NCBI GenBank assembly: GCA_019285715.1 | Contig: CP079108.1 | Location: 3,177,001-3,241,000 of the forward strand | Origin: Sphingosinicellaceae bacterium | GTDB taxonomy: Bacteria; Pseudomonadota; Alphaproteobacteria; Sphingomonadales; Sphingomonadaceae | Length of the DNA: 64,000 nt | Direction of reading: 5' to 3' | Shown: positions 62,466 through 64,000 of the stretch, piece by piece | Layout of the letters: every line of letters begins with the position of its first letter | Numbering within the stretch: the stretch's first letter is position 1 | Position numbers and translations under genes: made by a program | Notes under the pieces: model-generated | What the model was told of the DNA's origin: nothing | The model's database searches: none | The model's input: the letters and a program-made list of their open reading frames with translations, nothing else

Positions 62466-64000
62466 CTAGAGCGTCGACCCGGCCCAGCCGCACGCCTGGC
62501 CCTTGTTCTGCTCCTTCAGCCAGACCTGCAGCGGCGCGAAATACGCCAGCAACGCCCGGCCATCCATGTCGCGCGAGCCGGTGAACTTTTCCAGCGTCTC
62601 GGGCCAGGGCTTCGAGGCGCCCGCCTGCAGCATCTCGTTCAGCTTCGCGCCGACGGCCTTGTTGCCGTAGAAACTGCAGCGGTGCAGCGGGCCCTTCCAG
62701 CCCGCCTGCTTGCACGCCGCCTGGTAGAACTGGAACTGCAGGATTCGCGCGAGAAAGTAGCGGACATAGGGCACGCTGGTCGCAACGTGGTTCTTCGCGC
62801 CGGGGTCGAAGGTGTCGCTGCCGCGCTCGGCCGGCGGTACAATACCTTGATATTGCAGGCGAAGGTCGTTCCACGCCCTGGTGTAGTCGGCGGGCTGGAT
62901 CTTGCCCGAGAACACGCCCCAGCGCCATTTGTCGATCATCAGGCCGAACGGCAGGAACGCCACCTTGTCCATCGCCTGCTTGAGCAGCAGGCCGGTGTCC
63001 TTCGAGGCGTCCGGCACCTTCGCCTTGTCGAGCAGGCCGATCTGGACGAGGTAGTCGGGCGTCACCGACAGCGCGATGAAATCGCCGATCGCCTCGTGGA
63101 AGCCGTCGTTGGCGCCGTTCAGGTACAGGTACGGCTGCTTGTTGTAGGCGCGCTGGTAGAAATTGTGGCCCATCTCGTGGTGGATGGTGACGAAATCGTC
63201 GCCATTGACCTTGGTGCACATCTGGATGCGCAGGTCGTCCTTGTTGTCGTAGTCGCCGGCGTTGGCATGGCAGACCACCTCGCGCCCCTCCGGCCGGGTG
63301 ATCTGCGAGCGTGTCCAGAAGGTTGCCGGCAGCGGCGCGAAGCCCAGCGAAGTGTAGAAACCCTCGGCCGTCCGCCACATCTTCTCGGGCGTATAGCCCT
63401 TGGCCTTGAGCAGGTCGCCAGTGTCATAGCCGATGTCGCCCGAGCCCTTCGGCGCCACCACGTCGTAGATGTTGCCCCACTCCTGCGCCCACATGTTGCC
63501 GAGCAGGTCGGCGCGGATCGGGCCGGTCCTGGCCTGGACGCTGTCGCCGTATTTCGCGTTGAGTTTGGTCCGCGTATAGCAGTGGAGATCGTCGTACAGC
63601 GGCTTCACCTGGAGCCAGACCTTGTCGACCATCGCCGCGAACGCTTCGGGGGTCATGTCGTAGCCCGACCGCCACAGCGCGCCGGTGTCTGCGTACCCAA
63701 GCTCCTTGGCACCCTCGTTGCTCAGGGCGGTGAGCCTGACATAGTCAGCCTTCATCGGCTTGCCGACATTGTCGTGCCAGCTGACCCACATCTCCTTGGT
63801 CAGCGCCGGGTCACGCTCGGTCCCCATCAACGCCTCGAGGTCGTTGCCCTTCTTGGCCTCGCCCTTGTAGGTGCCGGTGCCGGTCGCGTAGATCGACTGC
63901 AACTTGGTCGCGATGGCGTTCAGTTCCTCGGCCTTGTCGGCGGTCGCGGGCAGCGTCAGCCCGCTGCGCAGGATGCCGAGCTTGCGAGTTGTGTCGTAAT
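62466..64000 (-). CDS. M2-family (angiotensin-converting-enzyme-like) metallopeptidase, partial
   Basis: A zinc dipeptidyl-carboxypeptidase; the 5' end lies beyond the right edge and the visible part covers 511 codons. The zinc site is HHEMGHNFYQRAY (HExxH) with the downstream Glu in a GFHEAIGDFIAL-type helix. The upstream segment read to the edge, RKLGILRSGLTLPATADKAEEL, matches the N-terminal region of ACE homologues. GDSVQARTGPIRADLLGNMWAQEW is the conserved block, seen here in part as NMWAQEWGNIYD. M2 peptidases in bacteria are usually exported, but the signal peptide would lie outside. An internal TTG at 63902 is not the start, since family sequence continues upstream. Convergent with the ParB-like gene. 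Confidence 0.93.
   Translation of the reverse strand, partial: YDTTRKLGILRSGLTLPATADKAEELNAIATKLQSIYATGTGTYKGEAKKGNDLEALMGTERDPALTKEMWVSWHDNVGKPMKADYVRLTALSNEGAKELGYADTGALWRSGYDMTPEAFAAMVDKVWLQVKPLYDDLHCYTRTKLNAKYGDSVQARTGPIRADLLGNMWAQEWGNIYDVVAPKGSGDIGYDTGDLLKAKGYTPEKMWRTAEGFYTSLGFAPLPATFWTRSQITRPEGREVVCHANAGDYDNKDDLRIQMCTKVNGDDFVTIHHEMGHNFYQRAYNKQPYLYLNGANDGFHEAIGDFIALSVTPDYLVQIGLLDKAKVPDASKDTGLLLKQAMDKVAFLPFGLMIDKWRWGVFSGKIQPADYTRAWNDLRLQYQGIVPPAERGSDTFDPGAKNHVATSVPYVRYFLARILQFQFYQAACKQAGWKGPLHRCSFYGNKAVGAKLNEMLQAGASKPWPETLEKFTGSRDMDGRALLAYFAPLQVWLKEQNKGQACGWAGSTL

Noticed and set aside
63902-63902. Start of the M2 peptidase at the TTG around 63902
   Set aside because: Family-like sequence (RKLGILRSGLTLPATADKA) continues upstream to the window edge, so the real start is outside.

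Overview
The window is high-GC chromosomal DNA from an alphaproteobacterium, most likely a sphingomonad. The clues are family-level: RcnB-type envelope protein, PEP-CTERM protein, ubiG/lysC/ptsP neighbourhood, cyanide-insensitive cytochrome bd with a DUF2474 subunit, an adrenodoxin-type [2Fe-2S] ferredoxin, polar-flagellum genes behind a sigma-54 promoter, and dispersed GC-rich palindromes. No rRNA, CRISPR or prophage was found. Housekeeping genes dominate, and most long antisense reading frames are shadows caused by the GC bias.

Layout. 1-4516: partial AlkA-type glycosylase, ferredoxin, a LytS/LytTR-type two-component pair, a PEP-CTERM protein with a sigma-54 promoter and two 16-bp palindromes in front of it, and an RcnB-like protein. 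4539-9870: ubiG divergent from the tightly packed lysC - nitronate monooxygenase - ptsP operon. 10254-16433: large catalase KatE, YciI-like protein, L28, a CDF metal exporter and a penicillin-acylase-family hydrolase. 16815-24357 (minus strand): secreted amidohydrolase with a MerR regulator, an unknown membrane protein, clpX, clpP, and two glycosyltransferases; on the plus strand a methyltransferase and a UPF0104 flippase-like protein follow. 26221-30566 (minus): trigger factor with a long His-rich tail, tRNA-Leu(UAG), and the cytochrome bd operon cydA-cydB-DUF2474. 30640-35667: EAL phosphodiesterase, fhs, outer-membrane protein, amino-acid permease.

35677-41817 is the main accessory locus. 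A two-gene operon resembling the NfrB (glycosyltransferase) / NfrA pair has been broken by a 3467-bp IS1595-family (ISXO2-like) element at 36135-39601. The element has perfect 24-bp terminal inverted repeats, an 8-bp target duplication (GAGACGCG), a transposase, and five passenger genes. Removing it together with one copy of the duplication restores one uninterrupted glycosyltransferase frame. The partner gene also carries a 94-bp palindromic repeat inside its coding sequence. Then come two AT-richer genes of unknown function and a VapBC toxin-antitoxin pair that looks leaderless and self-regulated.

43638-64000: lepA, a GH24 lysozyme, an adrenodoxin-reductase-type flavoprotein, an unusual membrane protein with six PASTA-like repeats each holding one cysteine pair plus its overlapping partner, tRNA-Pro(CGG), pirin, an LpxH-like phosphoesterase with a GT4 glycosyltransferase, a LuxR-type regulator, an AsmA protein, the sigma-54-driven flagellar operon (lytic transglycosylase - flhA - fliA), YqgE, peroxiredoxin, MgtC, a ParB-like protein and a partial M2 (ACE-type) peptidase.

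Two noncoding repeat families stand out: four long GC-rich palindromes, three of them between convergent gene ends, and a pair of about 175-bp sequences (9962-10137 plus, 16625-16798 minus) that match at both ends and in the middle and do not correspond to any element I recognise.
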